Source of the DNA: a virus
IMG/VR virus record: IMGVR_UViG_3300029910_000005
Location: 61,318-125,317 of that record
Length of the DNA stretch: 64,000 nucleotides
Direction: 5' to 3' (one strand)
The translations under genes were made by a program, and so were the position numbers. Shown one piece after another: positions 33,310-41,650 of this stretch (position 1 is its first letter; every line of letters starts with the position of its first letter). The notes beneath the pieces were generated by a model. That model saw only the letters and a program-made list of their open reading frames with translations, had not been told where the DNA came from and ran no database searches.

Positions 33310-33831
33310 ATGTTTCTGCAAACTGGAAAGGTGTCTTTCGTGCTCGAGCTCTGGTCGTCAATGATCATGGTGATCTTTCTCTATGAAGCGTTACCTATGG
33401 ATTACAACATGTGCGGAGAACTTTCGGACTTGGTGCATCGAACGATGTTGTTCGCTCCATTAGTGAACGCGATGCGTCATTGGAGTTACTATGGAAACCG
33501 CAGATGGCCTGCTCCGCAAGCGTACTTTGGATGGCATATACTGTACATTATATGCTCGCTATTGGAACAATTGATCATCATTCGGTCCACCTTTACCATC
33601 TTCGTAGCGGATGCGACTGCTTCATGTCTGCCTAAAGAATGGAACTCTTTTATTGCCGGAATCAGCCAACTTGCTATCGTGTCGATCATCAACAATTGGT
33701 ACTTCAAGGTGACGCATATCGTCGCGGAGATGACCAAACCAGTCGAAGCTCCTGTTCGTCCTGTACGTAATCTGCGATTTCTCTCTCCTCGAGGGGGACA
33801 ACATGATGTGGTAGTTGGAGTCCAAGTGTAA
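33310..33831 (+). CDS. Multi-pass membrane protein (173 aa)
   Basis: ATG 33310 (MFLQTGKVSF) directly follows the CACATATATAC element; the longer frame from 33160 lies inside the opposite giant gene. Hydrophobic segments lie at about residues 8-28, 72-91, 92-105 and 113-130. The loop at 55-70 is aromatic and basic (HWSYYGNRRWPAPQ). A soluble, Arg-rich tail of 35 residues follows (RPVRNLRFLSPRGG). General style resembles the other multi-pass proteins at 36291, 44211 and 47639, but I see no firm alignment. Likely a viral membrane protein. Confidence 0.65.
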   Translation: MFLQTGKVSFVLELWSSMIMVIFLYEALPMDYNMCGELSDLVHRTMLFAPLVNAMRHWSYYGNRRWPAPQAYFGWHILYIICSLLEQLIIIRSTFTIFVADATASCLPKEWNSFIAGISQLAIVSIINNWYFKVTHIVAEMTKPVEAPVRPVRNLRFLSPRGGQHDVVVGVQV

Positions 33832-33865
33832 GGCGCACATATATTTTACCTATACATAAGAAAAA

Positions 33866-34972
33866 ATGTCGGAACTAGAAATGAGATTTCACGCTGCTGT
33901 ACAGCGGTTAGATATATCGAGTCTAACTGCTCTCTTAGAGGCTGGCGTGGACATCAATTGTCTTAATTCACATGGCGATACTGCACTTCTTACCGGTCTT
34001 CGCTGGAAATCGAACATTGTCGCCTTCCTTATCGAGAAGGGCGCAAATCCCAACATCGTCTCCAGGGAAGGTCGCACATGCCTTGGGCTCGCAATGCAAG
34101 GTCAGCAATGGACTGCCGTGAAATTGCTTCTCCAAAAGGGCGCAAATCCTAATCTTGTCGACCAGAATCGTTTTTCCCCTCTCTTTTTCGCCGTGTACAC
34201 ACGGAACCTAGAGATCGTCACTGCCGTCGTAGAGGCTGGCGCCAATATCGAATGGGTAGGACCTGGTCAACAGACCCCCCTCATGCTTGCTCTGAAAATA
34301 GGAGAAACTATCGATATTATCAAGTATCTGATCGAGAAAGGAGCAAACGTCAATGTCACGAATGACGAGGGACATTCATCACTGATGCTCGCTGTGATGA
34401 AGAATGACATGGACTATTTTGAAGCCATTGCGCAAATACCAGGTATCGACCCTAACGTGAAGACCGTTATAGATGGCAACACTGCTCTCCATTATGCTGG
34501 TTGGGTCCCTGAATGTATCCCACATCTGCTCGAGTTAGGGGCGAATCCGAATCTCCAGAATGAACATGGGGATACCGCTCTGCACCTTGCTTTGCGGAAT
34601 AAGAAGATGGAACCATGTGATCATTACATGATCCCTCAATTCAATCCGTACCTCCAGAACAAGGATAAGTTTACACCGCTTATGTTATTCAATATGTATA
34701 CTAGCATAACGGTATTCGCTCCTCCTGATGCCGAATTAAAGGCGAAAGTACACCAGAAGAGGGGGTTAAATATGCTCAAGCACCGCGCTAAACATTGTTT
34801 AGTTGCTCTGCTAACACCACTGTCCCATCCTAAGAAACATCCTCGCTCGCCGCTGGGTAAAGCATGGGCATCGCGTGATGTGAATCACATCCTCGAACGG
34901 ATCATTGTCTTCTACGCTGAGCCTACCACTCTTCCAGCGACGTTGAAGTTTCGTCAGGACCTAGGGATATGA
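33866..34972 (+). CDS. Ankyrin-repeat protein, eight or so repeats (368 aa)
   Basis: ATG 33866 with AAGAAAAAATG leader and a CACATATATT element 20 bases upstream. Clear consensus repeats run from residue 15 to about 270: LLEAGVDINCLNSHGDTALL, VAFLIEKGANPNIVSREG, LLLQKGANPNLVDQNRFSPL, VVEAGANIEWVGPGQQTPLM, LIEKGANVNVTNDEGHSSLM and HLLELGANPNLQNEHGDTAL. This is the most regular ankyrin array in the window. The C-terminal 80 residues contain CLVALLTPLSHP, a weak match to the start of the C-terminal box, but the LP-x-DL part is missing. Probably a host-protein-binding factor. Confidence 0.9.
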   Translation: MSELEMRFHAAVQRLDISSLTALLEAGVDINCLNSHGDTALLTGLRWKSNIVAFLIEKGANPNIVSREGRTCLGLAMQGQQWTAVKLLLQKGANPNLVDQNRFSPLFFAVYTRNLEIVTAVVEAGANIEWVGPGQQTPLMLALKIGETIDIIKYLIEKGANVNVTNDEGHSSLMLAVMKNDMDYFEAIAQIPGIDPNVKTVIDGNTALHYAGWVPECIPHLLELGANPNLQNEHGDTALHLALRNKKMEPCDHYMIPQFNPYLQNKDKFTPLMLFNMYTSITVFAPPDAELKAKVHQKRGLNMLKHRAKHCLVALLTPLSHPKKHPRSPLGKAWASRDVNHILERIIVFYAEPTTLPATLKFRQDLGI

Positions 34973-34985
34973 GTCACTCCCTTGC

Positions 34986-36272
34986 TTATAACAAGATCTT
35001 AGCAACCAGTGGTAACGTCATCAGAAGGTCTCTCATTTCCGGTTTGAGCCTCTGTGTCTTTTCAATGTGCTGTGTCAACCAAGCATCGACTCTCGTAAAG
35101 GCTACTGGATCTCCTCGGACCTTATCGAAAAGCTTACCAACATTCTTTACATTACTTAGATAGATGGACCGGAGGGGGCTCCAATGTGTCGGTGAAGCCA
35201 TCCAGGTAATGGCATCGGCCCATTCGGAGGGAGATAATGGTAGGAAATTGAGGACGTTCTCGGCGAATTCTGGTGTCAGTTTCAGGGTAGCAGCGATGAT
35301 ATCTTGGAATACAGAGCTATCCCAAGGAGTGTTTAGCTTGGCGAGAAGGATCAACTCGTCTTCTGACATATTAAAACCCTGTGGTGCTCCTCCATGAATC
35401 ACCCAAATCAGTAGATGAATATCCTTCAAGATCTTCATACGAGCACCGTGAAACGCCGCCCTGAAGTCAGGGATGTATTTCGCATTATAATAGGTGATCG
35501 TATCGAGCCATTGTTTTGTCTCCGCGTCACAATTCGCATAATAATCATCAAACGCCTCCACATCAACCATATCCATAAACACAATGGCCTTCAGGTTAGT
35601 GAGATCATAACGATCCTGTGTGGTTATCACGTATGCCTGTGTGCTACCTCCTTGTCCAATATCTTCACTCTCGAAAATCGACTGTTTTTTTTTGTCAAAT
35701 ACGAAAACCGAGCGTACTGGGTTATCGGAATCACCGTAACTGCTAGATTCATCACCTGCATAGGGTTCAGAGTCCTGATAACGACGCCCGAAATAGATCC
35801 CATGACCATTCATAGAGTAAGATGCCTGGAGATATCCGCTTTTGAGTATCTCCAGCGTAGATCTCGTTCCATGAAACGCATAGGGTCCATCCTTATCGTC
35901 AAATAACTCGTTATGATGATGACGATGAATATGCACCGTAAGGTGGTGAGCAGTTTGATAGGGAGCGGTAACAGGTGCTATCAAATCGCGTCGATATTCT
36001 TGCCCCGGACGTTCGCGAGACAGTTCTCGGAGAAACGAGTTGAAAAACATAGGATGTTTAGAGAGATGATCGAGGTAGCGTGGAAAATAGGTACGCATAA
36101 AGTCTGATAACTGGTCAGTAGTTGCTCCGACCATCTCTTGCCATGATACGATTACGGGTTTATCAGCATGAGCTGGTGGACTAGTTATCTGTAGAGTATA
36201 TACGTCGTCCTTCTCTGCGATGACGCTCGCGTGATAGGGAATACCACCCTGAATGAACGAAACGACCGCCAT
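34986..36272 (-). CDS. PARP-type ADP-ribosyltransferase (428 aa)
   Basis: ATG 36272 (MAVVSFIQGG) is chosen; the longer frame crosses the divergent gene's start. The catalytic ART core spans about residues 105-235: AFHGTRSTLEILKSGY (H134), NGHGIYFGRRY (Y160/F161) and QAYVITTQDRYDL (about 212-224). The first two correspond to the H and Y of the H-Y-E triad that bind NAD+; the third position is not glutamate but Gln/Ala, as in mono-ADP-ribosyltransferase members such as PARP16-like enzymes. The N-terminal 100 residues resemble the UBC/RWD-like region that precedes PARP domains in some families (not certain). The C-terminal 190 residues are helical (LTPEFAENVLNFLPLSPSEW). Likely modifies host or viral proteins with single ADP-ribose. 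Confidence 0.85.
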   Translation of the reverse strand: MAVVSFIQGGIPYHASVIAEKDDVYTLQITSPPAHADKPVIVSWQEMVGATTDQLSDFMRTYFPRYLDHLSKHPMFFNSFLRELSRERPGQEYRRDLIAPVTAPYQTAHHLTVHIHRHHHNELFDDKDGPYAFHGTRSTLEILKSGYLQASYSMNGHGIYFGRRYQDSEPYAGDESSSYGDSDNPVRSVFVFDKKKQSIFESEDIGQGGSTQAYVITTQDRYDLTNLKAIVFMDMVDVEAFDDYYANCDAETKQWLDTITYYNAKYIPDFRAAFHGARMKILKDIHLLIWVIHGGAPQGFNMSEDELILLAKLNTPWDSSVFQDIIAATLKLTPEFAENVLNFLPLSPSEWADAITWMASPTHWSPLRSIYLSNVKNVGKLFDKVRGDPVAFTRVDAWLTQHIEKTQRLKPEMRDLLMTLPLVAKILL

Positions 36273-36290
36273 GATATCCACACACAAAAA

Positions 36291-36935
36291 ATGTTGGTAG
36301 AATTTTATGCCGCGACTTATCTGATCTCTCTCATTGCAGGTGCTGTACGACCTAAATGGAAGGGATGGAATGACGCACACTATGTCGATGGATGGCCGTG
36401 GGTGATCATCTGGTTATGTCATTTGACTCAACATTACACCCTCTTCAGTCTCCAATGGCTCGTAGTTGCACTTGCCACTGGTAATCCTCATGTTCGAAGC
36501 ATTGCTCTGGTGATGCAAACGACTATGTGTATCATGTATCACTCGGTAACGATGGTGGATGCCACACTCTTGACGTGGGAAGATCCCGAATTTACTCGCA
36601 AAGTGACCAGTCTAGTCCCTCCTCGGGATCCAAAGTTGTTCTTGGTCTATCTCTGTCTCCATGTCCAGCACACCCTATGTCCGTTGCATCTCGCGTATCT
36701 TGGCGTGGAGGAGTTTCATATCTTAGATGTGTTCGCAGCATTGGCCGCCTTCCATTTTTATCTCTTCTGGACAACTTTTTGTTGGTGGGTTCTAGGACGT
36801 CCTGCTTATCCTATTCAAGCGTGGATGCTGGAGCATGGATGGTACGAGAGAGCAGAAAGGTCATGCGTTATGCTCATGGCAGTTGTTGGTACTACCTACT
36901 ATTGTCTGACCACCCCACAAAACAACCTAGTCTAG
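36291..36935 (+). CDS. Multi-pass membrane protein (214 aa)
   Basis: ATG 36291 (MLVEFYAATY) with CACAAAAAATG leader. About six hydrophobic segments: residues 4-18, 36-62, 70-90, 117-135, 146-170 and 195-208. His/Trp residues are frequent between them (NDAHYVDGWPWVII, LTQHYTLF, HVQHTLCPLHLAY). A histidine-rich polytopic protein could bind a metal or act as a small integral enzyme, but I recognise no family. Divergent from the PARP gene by 18 bases and followed four bases later by 36940-37173. Confidence 0.65.
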   Translation: MLVEFYAATYLISLIAGAVRPKWKGWNDAHYVDGWPWVIIWLCHLTQHYTLFSLQWLVVALATGNPHVRSIALVMQTTMCIMYHSVTMVDATLLTWEDPEFTRKVTSLVPPRDPKLFLVYLCLHVQHTLCPLHLAYLGVEEFHILDVFAALAAFHFYLFWTTFCWWVLGRPAYPIQAWMLEHGWYERAERSCVMLMAVVGTTYYCLTTPQNNLV

Positions 36936-36939
36936 CAAG

Positions 36940-37173
36940 ATGGATGCGCGACCAGAGATTACAAATATCCAGTGGTGTATGTTGGTGTGTGTTGTTTGCT
37001 ATGGAGCGCTTTACTTAGGAGCGTGGATGCAAAAGGTGGAGATGGAGGAAGTAATGACGGCACGAGAGAAGCAATTGCAGAAGAAACATGGCGAGAAGGT
37101 CATCAAGGCAGCAGTTATGGGTAGTGTGGTGACAGTGTTTGCAATGATTGTTTTACGTTCTTTACGCTCATAA
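36940..37173 (+). CDS. Small two-pass membrane protein (77 aa)
   Basis: ATG 36940 (MDARPEITNI). Hydrophobic segments at residues 10-29 and 54-72 are separated by a charged helix (EEVMTAREKQLQKKHGEKV). Short basic C-terminus. Follows the previous membrane gene by four bases and overlaps the convergent EGF-like gene by six. Role unknown; small membrane proteins of this kind are common in viral envelopes. Confidence 0.6.
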   Translation: MDARPEITNIQWCMLVCVVCYGALYLGAWMQKVEMEEVMTAREKQLQKKHGEKVIKAAVMGSVVTVFAMIVLRSLRS

Positions 37174-38022
37174 GTTAACTTCTTCCTTTTCATCAACATA
37201 AGACATATGATTCGCATAAAACTTATAGTCTTCACCTTGTAGTATAGCAGTATAGTACCGATGATCGCGCATATATTCGTCCATCAGAGCTATAGCTTGC
37301 CGACCTTCGTACGAAATCAAATCTTCATCACTTAGGTCGATAACCTGTGGGTAGTAGGTGTGATCGTAGCAAAGACTAGCTCCTGGACCAAGTTCTTCTT
37401 CTTCCACAGTAAGTATATCCTCGAAATAGTCGTCCGGGATCTTACAAACGCCACAAGGCTGGAGTTCCTCCTGTGGAGGAAGAGGCAGCGGTTCATCACA
37501 TGCGATCCCACCCCATCCATTGGCGCATTTACATGCATGCATCTCTGGGTGATAGCCTTTGATAGGTGGAGTATAGGTCGCGCCAGGGAATATCTTCATC
37601 GGAGGGAGGGGGAAACATTCCTCTTCGATATCGTCCCACACCTCTCCTAATCCGCAGCTGGGACCTACAGGCCAGCTAGAAAAATCGAGACCGTAATGAT
37701 GGGGCCAACCACCGAGTGATTCGCCTTCTAGCTCCTCCTTCTGATCACAGAGAGGCCCTGTCCACCCTTTTATGCAACGACATTGACCGCCATCTGTCCA
37801 GGTGCGATTCTCCCAGAGAAAGTTGTACGTCAGAGGCATACGTCCTCTCAGGATCGTAGCGACAATCCTGTCCATCTCCGATTGCTTCCATATGGCCATA
37901 ATCTCATCAGATAGCTTCATAGGATCATCGAGGTTTCGCCAGTTGGAGTCATAGTCGTCGCAGCAGCTGCTGCTGCGACGTGCGGTGACGAGAAGAAAGA
38001 GAAAGAGATAGATAAACAACAT
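37168..38022 (-). CDS. Secreted or surface EGF-like protein (284 aa)
   Basis: ATG 38022 (MLFIYLFLFL) is chosen because a CACATATATGTG palindrome ends eight bases upstream. Residues 1-14 are a signal peptide. Two EGF-like carboxy-halves are clear: CRCIKGWTGPLCDQ (about 80-93) and CKCANGWGGIACDE (about 150-163). Between them lies MKIFPGATYTPPIKG, which matches MKILPGRSYVAPVRG in the giant 21984-33239 protein, so the two share a module. The C-terminal third is acidic and has no anchor. Probably a lumenal or virion-surface partner of the giant protein. Confidence 0.75.
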   Translation of the reverse strand: MLFIYLFLFLLVTARRSSSCCDDYDSNWRNLDDPMKLSDEIMAIWKQSEMDRIVATILRGRMPLTYNFLWENRTWTDGGQCRCIKGWTGPLCDQKEELEGESLGGWPHHYGLDFSSWPVGPSCGLGEVWDDIEEECFPLPPMKIFPGATYTPPIKGYHPEMHACKCANGWGGIACDEPLPLPPQEELQPCGVCKIPDDYFEDILTVEEEELGPGASLCYDHTYYPQVIDLSDEDLISYEGRQAIALMDEYMRDHRYYTAILQGEDYKFYANHMSYVDEKEEVNL

Positions 38023-38029
38023 TCTTTTA

Positions 38030-38041
38030 CACATATATGTG
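38030..38041 (-). promoter_or_regulatory. Palindromic promoter-like element CACATATATGTG
   Basis: A perfect 12-base palindrome eight bases before ATG 38022, followed by GGTGGAC (38047-38053). A symmetric version of the CACATATA motif. Confidence 0.5.
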
Positions 38042-38061
38042 ATAAAGGTGGACAACACGTC

Positions 38062-38736
38062 TCATTCATCATCACTAGAAAGAACACGTTCAGAGGTGAC
38101 GTGGATAAGAGGTTCCTTGATGGTACCTTTTGCTTCATCATCAGTCTCCACCATAGAGGGGACGGTATTCTTCTTATGCTTCGTCTGCCAATGTGGGTAA
38201 GATCTCCTCGTCCTGCCTACTGTTATCCCACGCATAAAATCTGATTTGTTCTCGTCATCGGAGTGCGGTAGATCATAGTCGGAATCAGGACGATTGCAAC
38301 CGCGACCGGATCGCTGCGTTTTACCGAACTCAACACCACGCTGGTAAGACAATGCTGAACCGAACTCAACACCACGCTGGTAAGACAATTCTGCCATGGC
38401 TTCCTTGGAGGAACGTGTGCGACCACAAATACGTTCGAAACACAGGTTTTCATAATCGCTTTGTAAGTCCCAGAGGTACCTAACCACCAGAGTGGTTGAT
38501 ACCGGAATGTTGGCGAGTGTGGTCCCAAAGTACAAGATCTTGAAAAAGTAGGAGAACCAATCGCCAACAGTCTTGACCTCTAAAGCGGCTTCATAACGGT
38601 CGAAGGGGAATAAGGCCCACAGAGCATGAGCGAACATGAAACAGGTAACCCAAATCGTGGCGGCAACGCAGCACAACTTGAGGTAGAGCTGGAAGTAGGG
38701 GCGCATGCCCTCCAATGTAGATTCAACTTTCTCCAT
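38062..38736 (-). CDS. Two-pass membrane protein with charged tail (224 aa)
   Basis: ATG 38736 with CACAAACAAACATG leader. Transmembrane segments at about residues 18-43 and 60-88. The cytoplasmic-type tail is Arg/Ser/Asp-rich and contains LSYQRGVEFG twice in a row (117-126 and 129-138), the result of a 36-base tandem duplication. A later RGITVGRT and an acidic end (SSDDE) follow. Possibly a virion membrane protein whose tail contacts the core. Confidence 0.65.
   Translation of the reverse strand: MEKVESTLEGMRPYFQLYLKLCCVAATIWVTCFMFAHALWALFPFDRYEAALEVKTVGDWFSYFFKILYFGTTLANIPVSTTLVVRYLWDLQSDYENLCFERICGRTRSSKEAMAELSYQRGVEFGSALSYQRGVEFGKTQRSGRGCNRPDSDYDLPHSDDENKSDFMRGITVGRTRRSYPHWQTKHKKNTVPSMVETDDEAKGTIKEPLIHVTSERVLSSDDE
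38324..38389. repeat. Two tandem 30-base repeats, period 36
   Basis: The blocks 38324-38353 and 38360-38389 are identical over 30 bases and duplicate ten codons in frame within 38062-38736. Confidence 0.85.
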
Positions 38737-38753
38737 GTTTGTTTGTGAGAAGG

Positions 38754-39707
38754 TCAGAACAAATCTTGCGCTGGAAGGGCTGGATGTGCATCGAACACCT
38801 CACCAGTAGGTACCGGACGTGGAGGTGGGAAGATTGCGGTGGTTTCTCCTTGAGCAAAATGAGGGACAACCTTGTACCGATAGGACATCAACGCACCAAG
38901 TAAGAAACCATTCACATAGGCGGCTATTAACTCTTGTCCCGCAGCATCCTGCTCTTTGGTGGTAGCACGCCAGGTTATTCCATGATTGGGAGTAACCGCC
39001 ATGAGCAGAAAAGCCTGTATAGGAACGACATACTGTGAGATGTATCTATCCGGTGTGTCACGGTCAAAATGGAGGTCGGCGATATACCAGCTACCTTGTA
39101 ACCGCATGAGAGGTACACCTTGATACATAATATGCATATTTGTTTCGTCTTTTTCGTACTCATACACGAACGAGTCGCGTGTGAATACGTGATCGTTTTC
39201 GTGAAAACCACGATTGAAGATATTTTCTACCATGTTAAGAGTAACGCCGTCGAATGGTACATTACCTTGATCAATCAAGTGCCATAGATAGGGGGATCCT
39301 TCAACGGAACGGAAATCATACATGCCATGTATTGCAAGGACACCGTTAATGAATTCCCGTAGAACACAATGATAGCTCGACCGACCAGGTCGAGTAGGAC
39401 TGAACATGATATAGGATTCATGATGGACTGACTCGGTAAGCAAGAAGTACAGAAAGGCACAATGCTCAGTAGCGAAATCGTGTAGTAGATCGTGGTTAGC
39501 AGGATGAGTGGCATGCAGCTGAAAAATGTAGGTTCTGTCATGCGGATCTATACCATCAAATCGTATATTGATCGGTCTCTCTTCTGTTCCATTGATCGAT
39601 CTGTAGTTATAATACACTTTATTTCCTATTAGACGAAAACTACCGCGAAGCAATGTCCGGCCACCGATGACGATCTCGTCAAGAATAGGAGCTGCAGTTG
39701 TCAACAT
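38754..39707 (-). CDS. Paralogous pair, member A (317 aa)
   Basis: ATG 39707 (MLTTAAPILD). Aligns with 39732-40760 over most of its length. Shared blocks: an N-terminal LDEIVIGG/LDKIVIYD strand, HCAFLYFLLT (near residue 83), a helix REFINGVLAIHG, Q-A-F-L-x-x-A-V-T-P-N-H-G-I-x-W near 228 and AAYVNGFLLGALMSYRY near 262. Both are soluble with no cysteine cluster. The conserved T-P-x-H-x-I-x-W and Y-x-N-G-F-L-x-G-A-L blocks may form a binding pocket. Family not recognised; the pair arose by tandem duplication. Confidence 0.68.
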   Translation of the reverse strand: MLTTAAPILDEIVIGGRTLLRGSFRLIGNKVYYNYRSINGTEERPINIRFDGIDPHDRTYIFQLHATHPANHDLLHDFATEHCAFLYFLLTESVHHESYIMFSPTRPGRSSYHCVLREFINGVLAIHGMYDFRSVEGSPYLWHLIDQGNVPFDGVTLNMVENIFNRGFHENDHVFTRDSFVYEYEKDETNMHIMYQGVPLMRLQGSWYIADLHFDRDTPDRYISQYVVPIQAFLLMAVTPNHGITWRATTKEQDAAGQELIAAYVNGFLLGALMSYRYKVVPHFAQGETTAIFPPPRPVPTGEVFDAHPALPAQDLF

Positions 39708-39731
39708 TTTTCCCTCTCACATGTGAGGAGC

Positions 39732-40760
39732 CTACTCTTCCTCTTCCTCTTCCTCTTCCTCTTCCTGTGGAGGAGTAGGAAGTCGAGATCGTTTCGATAG
39801 ACCTACAGATCGTGGCTCTGCCACCGATGCGGCGGTCAATAACCCTCCGTAAGGAGGCAAGATCCACGTGGAAGAATCCAAACGGCGGATATGGTAATCA
39901 TAGGCAACCAGAGCTCCGGTGAGGAAACCATTGATATAGGCAGTCAAACGCCCATGTTCGTGGACGTCTAACGTAGATTTCCATTCAATCGAATGAGCAG
40001 GTGTTACCGCGAAGAATAAGAAACCTTGCAACGTTTGAGCAGACAACCATGGTGCTTTCTCATGGTTTTCAGATTCAGCGTAAGTGGTACCCACCATCAC
40101 TATCCAGAGCGGTTTTTCATATGTTGCAATTGATCTTCCCTTATATGTCACGAGATTATCAGACGGTTTCTCAAAATCACCACTCTCCAATTTACGCTTC
40201 CCAACATACAATTGTCGACCATCGAATGGCTTCACGTTCGCATCACGTTGCAATTGCCAGTGTGTATACCAATCATACGTGATGGATTGATTGTACTCCC
40301 ATCCACCATGACAACTGATCACGCCTCTTACGAATTCGCATGCGAAATAGTAGAGTTCAAGGTGTTTATGCTCAGGATACGTCTCCTTACTATCAAACTT
40401 GAGGGTAATGATCGCATTGTTGGACAGTTCTCGTTCCCTTTCCTCCCATTCCTCCTCTTCCTCTTCCTCCTGTTCTTCCTCTTGGGGAGGGACGGTCAGG
40501 AAGAAGTAGAGAAAGGCACATTGAGCGTGAAGGTCTTTGCCACCGTTATGGAGTAGATCGATGTTGTAGTGTTGGTCGTCGCGGGTCCTATCGAAGAGAG
40601 TCCTATCTTGTTCGATGTTAATCCCAATTTGAATGCCATTGTGGAAAAACATTCCATCCTGCTTGGTAAAGTTACTACGATGGTACTCAACGTCTGCGCG
40701 AAGAATGTCGTCGTAGATGACGATTTTGTCAAGGGGAGCAGGAGCAGGAGTGGTCATCAT
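39732..40760 (-). CDS. Paralogous pair, member B, with poly-Glu tracts (342 aa)
   Basis: Starts with a double ATG at 40760/40757 (MMTTPAPAPL). Same core as member A: QCAFLYFFLT, FACEFVRGVISCHGG, GFLFFAVTPAHSIEWKST and TAYINGFLTGALVAYDY. It differs by an acidic insert near residues 92-112 (EEEQEEEEEEEW) and a C-terminal poly-Glu end of about ten residues, both coded by GAG/GAA repeats that probably grew by slippage. Its upstream region is repeat copy 2. Confidence 0.68.
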   Translation of the reverse strand: MMTTPAPAPLDKIVIYDDILRADVEYHRSNFTKQDGMFFHNGIQIGINIEQDRTLFDRTRDDQHYNIDLLHNGGKDLHAQCAFLYFFLTVPPQEEEQEEEEEEEWEERERELSNNAIITLKFDSKETYPEHKHLELYYFACEFVRGVISCHGGWEYNQSITYDWYTHWQLQRDANVKPFDGRQLYVGKRKLESGDFEKPSDNLVTYKGRSIATYEKPLWIVMVGTTYAESENHEKAPWLSAQTLQGFLFFAVTPAHSIEWKSTLDVHEHGRLTAYINGFLTGALVAYDYHIRRLDSSTWILPPYGGLLTAASVAEPRSVGLSKRSRLPTPPQEEEEEEEEEE

Positions 40761-40783
40761 TTTCGGTTATACTAGTATGTGCA

Positions 40784-41056
40784 TTTAGCTACCACAGCCG
40801 AGGCCCAGTAAATCCTGTGGATTTCGAAAAATACGCTTTTTTCACTGTTTTTTTCTCTGTCTCCAAAAAAACGTCGCCCACCACCTTGACCCTCTCATCT
40901 ACCGCGGTATCTCCCTGTTTGCTACCACAGCCGAGGCCCAGTAAATCCTGTGGATTTTGAAAGTGATTTTTAAAAGTGAAAAGTTCATTTTTTCGTGAAA
41001 AATTGAAAACAACATTTACCCTCAAGATTCACTGGGCCTCGGCTGTGGTAGCTAAA
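40784..41056 (+). mobile_element. MITE-like inverted-repeat element, copy 2 (complete ends)
   Basis: Bounded by TTTAGCTACCACAG... (40784) and its reverse complement ending ...GGTAGCTAAA (41056), with a third, internal copy of the inverted repeat at 40922-40942 and ACCGCGGT at 40901-40908. Same length (273 bases) as copy 3. Just outside the right end lies a small inverted repeat TACCA-GCG-TGGTA (41064-41076) shared in position with copies 3 and 4. It occupies the promoter region between the divergent genes 39732-40760 and 41118-41615. Confidence 0.78.
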
Positions 41057-41117
41057 AACAAGATACCAGCGTGGTAGAAGGAGAAGAGAGGAATGGGGCA
41101 CATACCAACTAGAAAGA

Positions 41118-41615
41118 ATGGTGACGATGGGTTGCGTGTTCGACAACTTGCTGGTGTTCGCGACTCTCTGTCATGTACTGGCCTTAATAGGTCTCGGTAT
41201 CGCAGGATCGCTCGCAGTTGATGATATACTGGATAGAGATTACTGTCCGGAGATCGTGATTACGCTTCACCGGGAGCTGTTTCAAGTGAACCCGAATAGC
41301 GGTATAGCGATGGACGCTTGGCTTCAAGTGCACGCCTCAATCTCATGTGTTCTCCTGATCGGCTACATGTTCGTGTACTTCAGAGGGGCGGACAACAAAG
41401 ACATGTTCGGCTACTGGGTGACTGTTTTCTTCCATGGATTGTACATCATGAGTCTCCTCACCGGGCTACAGATCGCATATGAACCGTACGCCTGTAAACC
41501 ACCTTATATGGAGCTCTTCGTACAACTCGTGCGCATACAATTTGGATTCATCATCCTCCACATGTGGTGTTCGTTGATGTTCGTATTAGCTTTACATAAT
41601 GATAAGAAGCGATAA
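41118..41615 (+). CDS. Four-pass membrane protein, DYCPE family member A (165 aa)
   Basis: ATG 41118 (MVTMGCVFDN). Four hydrophobic segments at about residues 10-34, 70-88, 98-120 and 138-159. The first external loop contains DRDYCPE (about 39-45) and the second CKPPYMELFVQLV (about 126-138). Both loops align with 42340-42819 (DVDYCPEE and CIPPEMKNLTFVV), as does W-x-x-V-H-x-x-I-S before the second helix. The paired cysteines probably form a disulphide between loops, a tetraspan-type arrangement. Likely an envelope or internal-membrane protein. Confidence 0.72.
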   Translation: MVTMGCVFDNLLVFATLCHVLALIGLGIAGSLAVDDILDRDYCPEIVITLHRELFQVNPNSGIAMDAWLQVHASISCVLLIGYMFVYFRGADNKDMFGYWVTVFFHGLYIMSLLTGLQIAYEPYACKPPYMELFVQLVRIQFGFIILHMWCSLMFVLALHNDKKR

Positions 41616-41650
41616 GTAATTGTTGTCCCTCTTTGTTACATATACACATC

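Noticed and set aside
36231-36290. Earlier in-frame ATG for the membrane gene at 36291
   Set aside because: It lies within the opposite PARP gene; the ATG at 36291 has the typical CACAAAAAATG leader and begins the hydrophobic segment.
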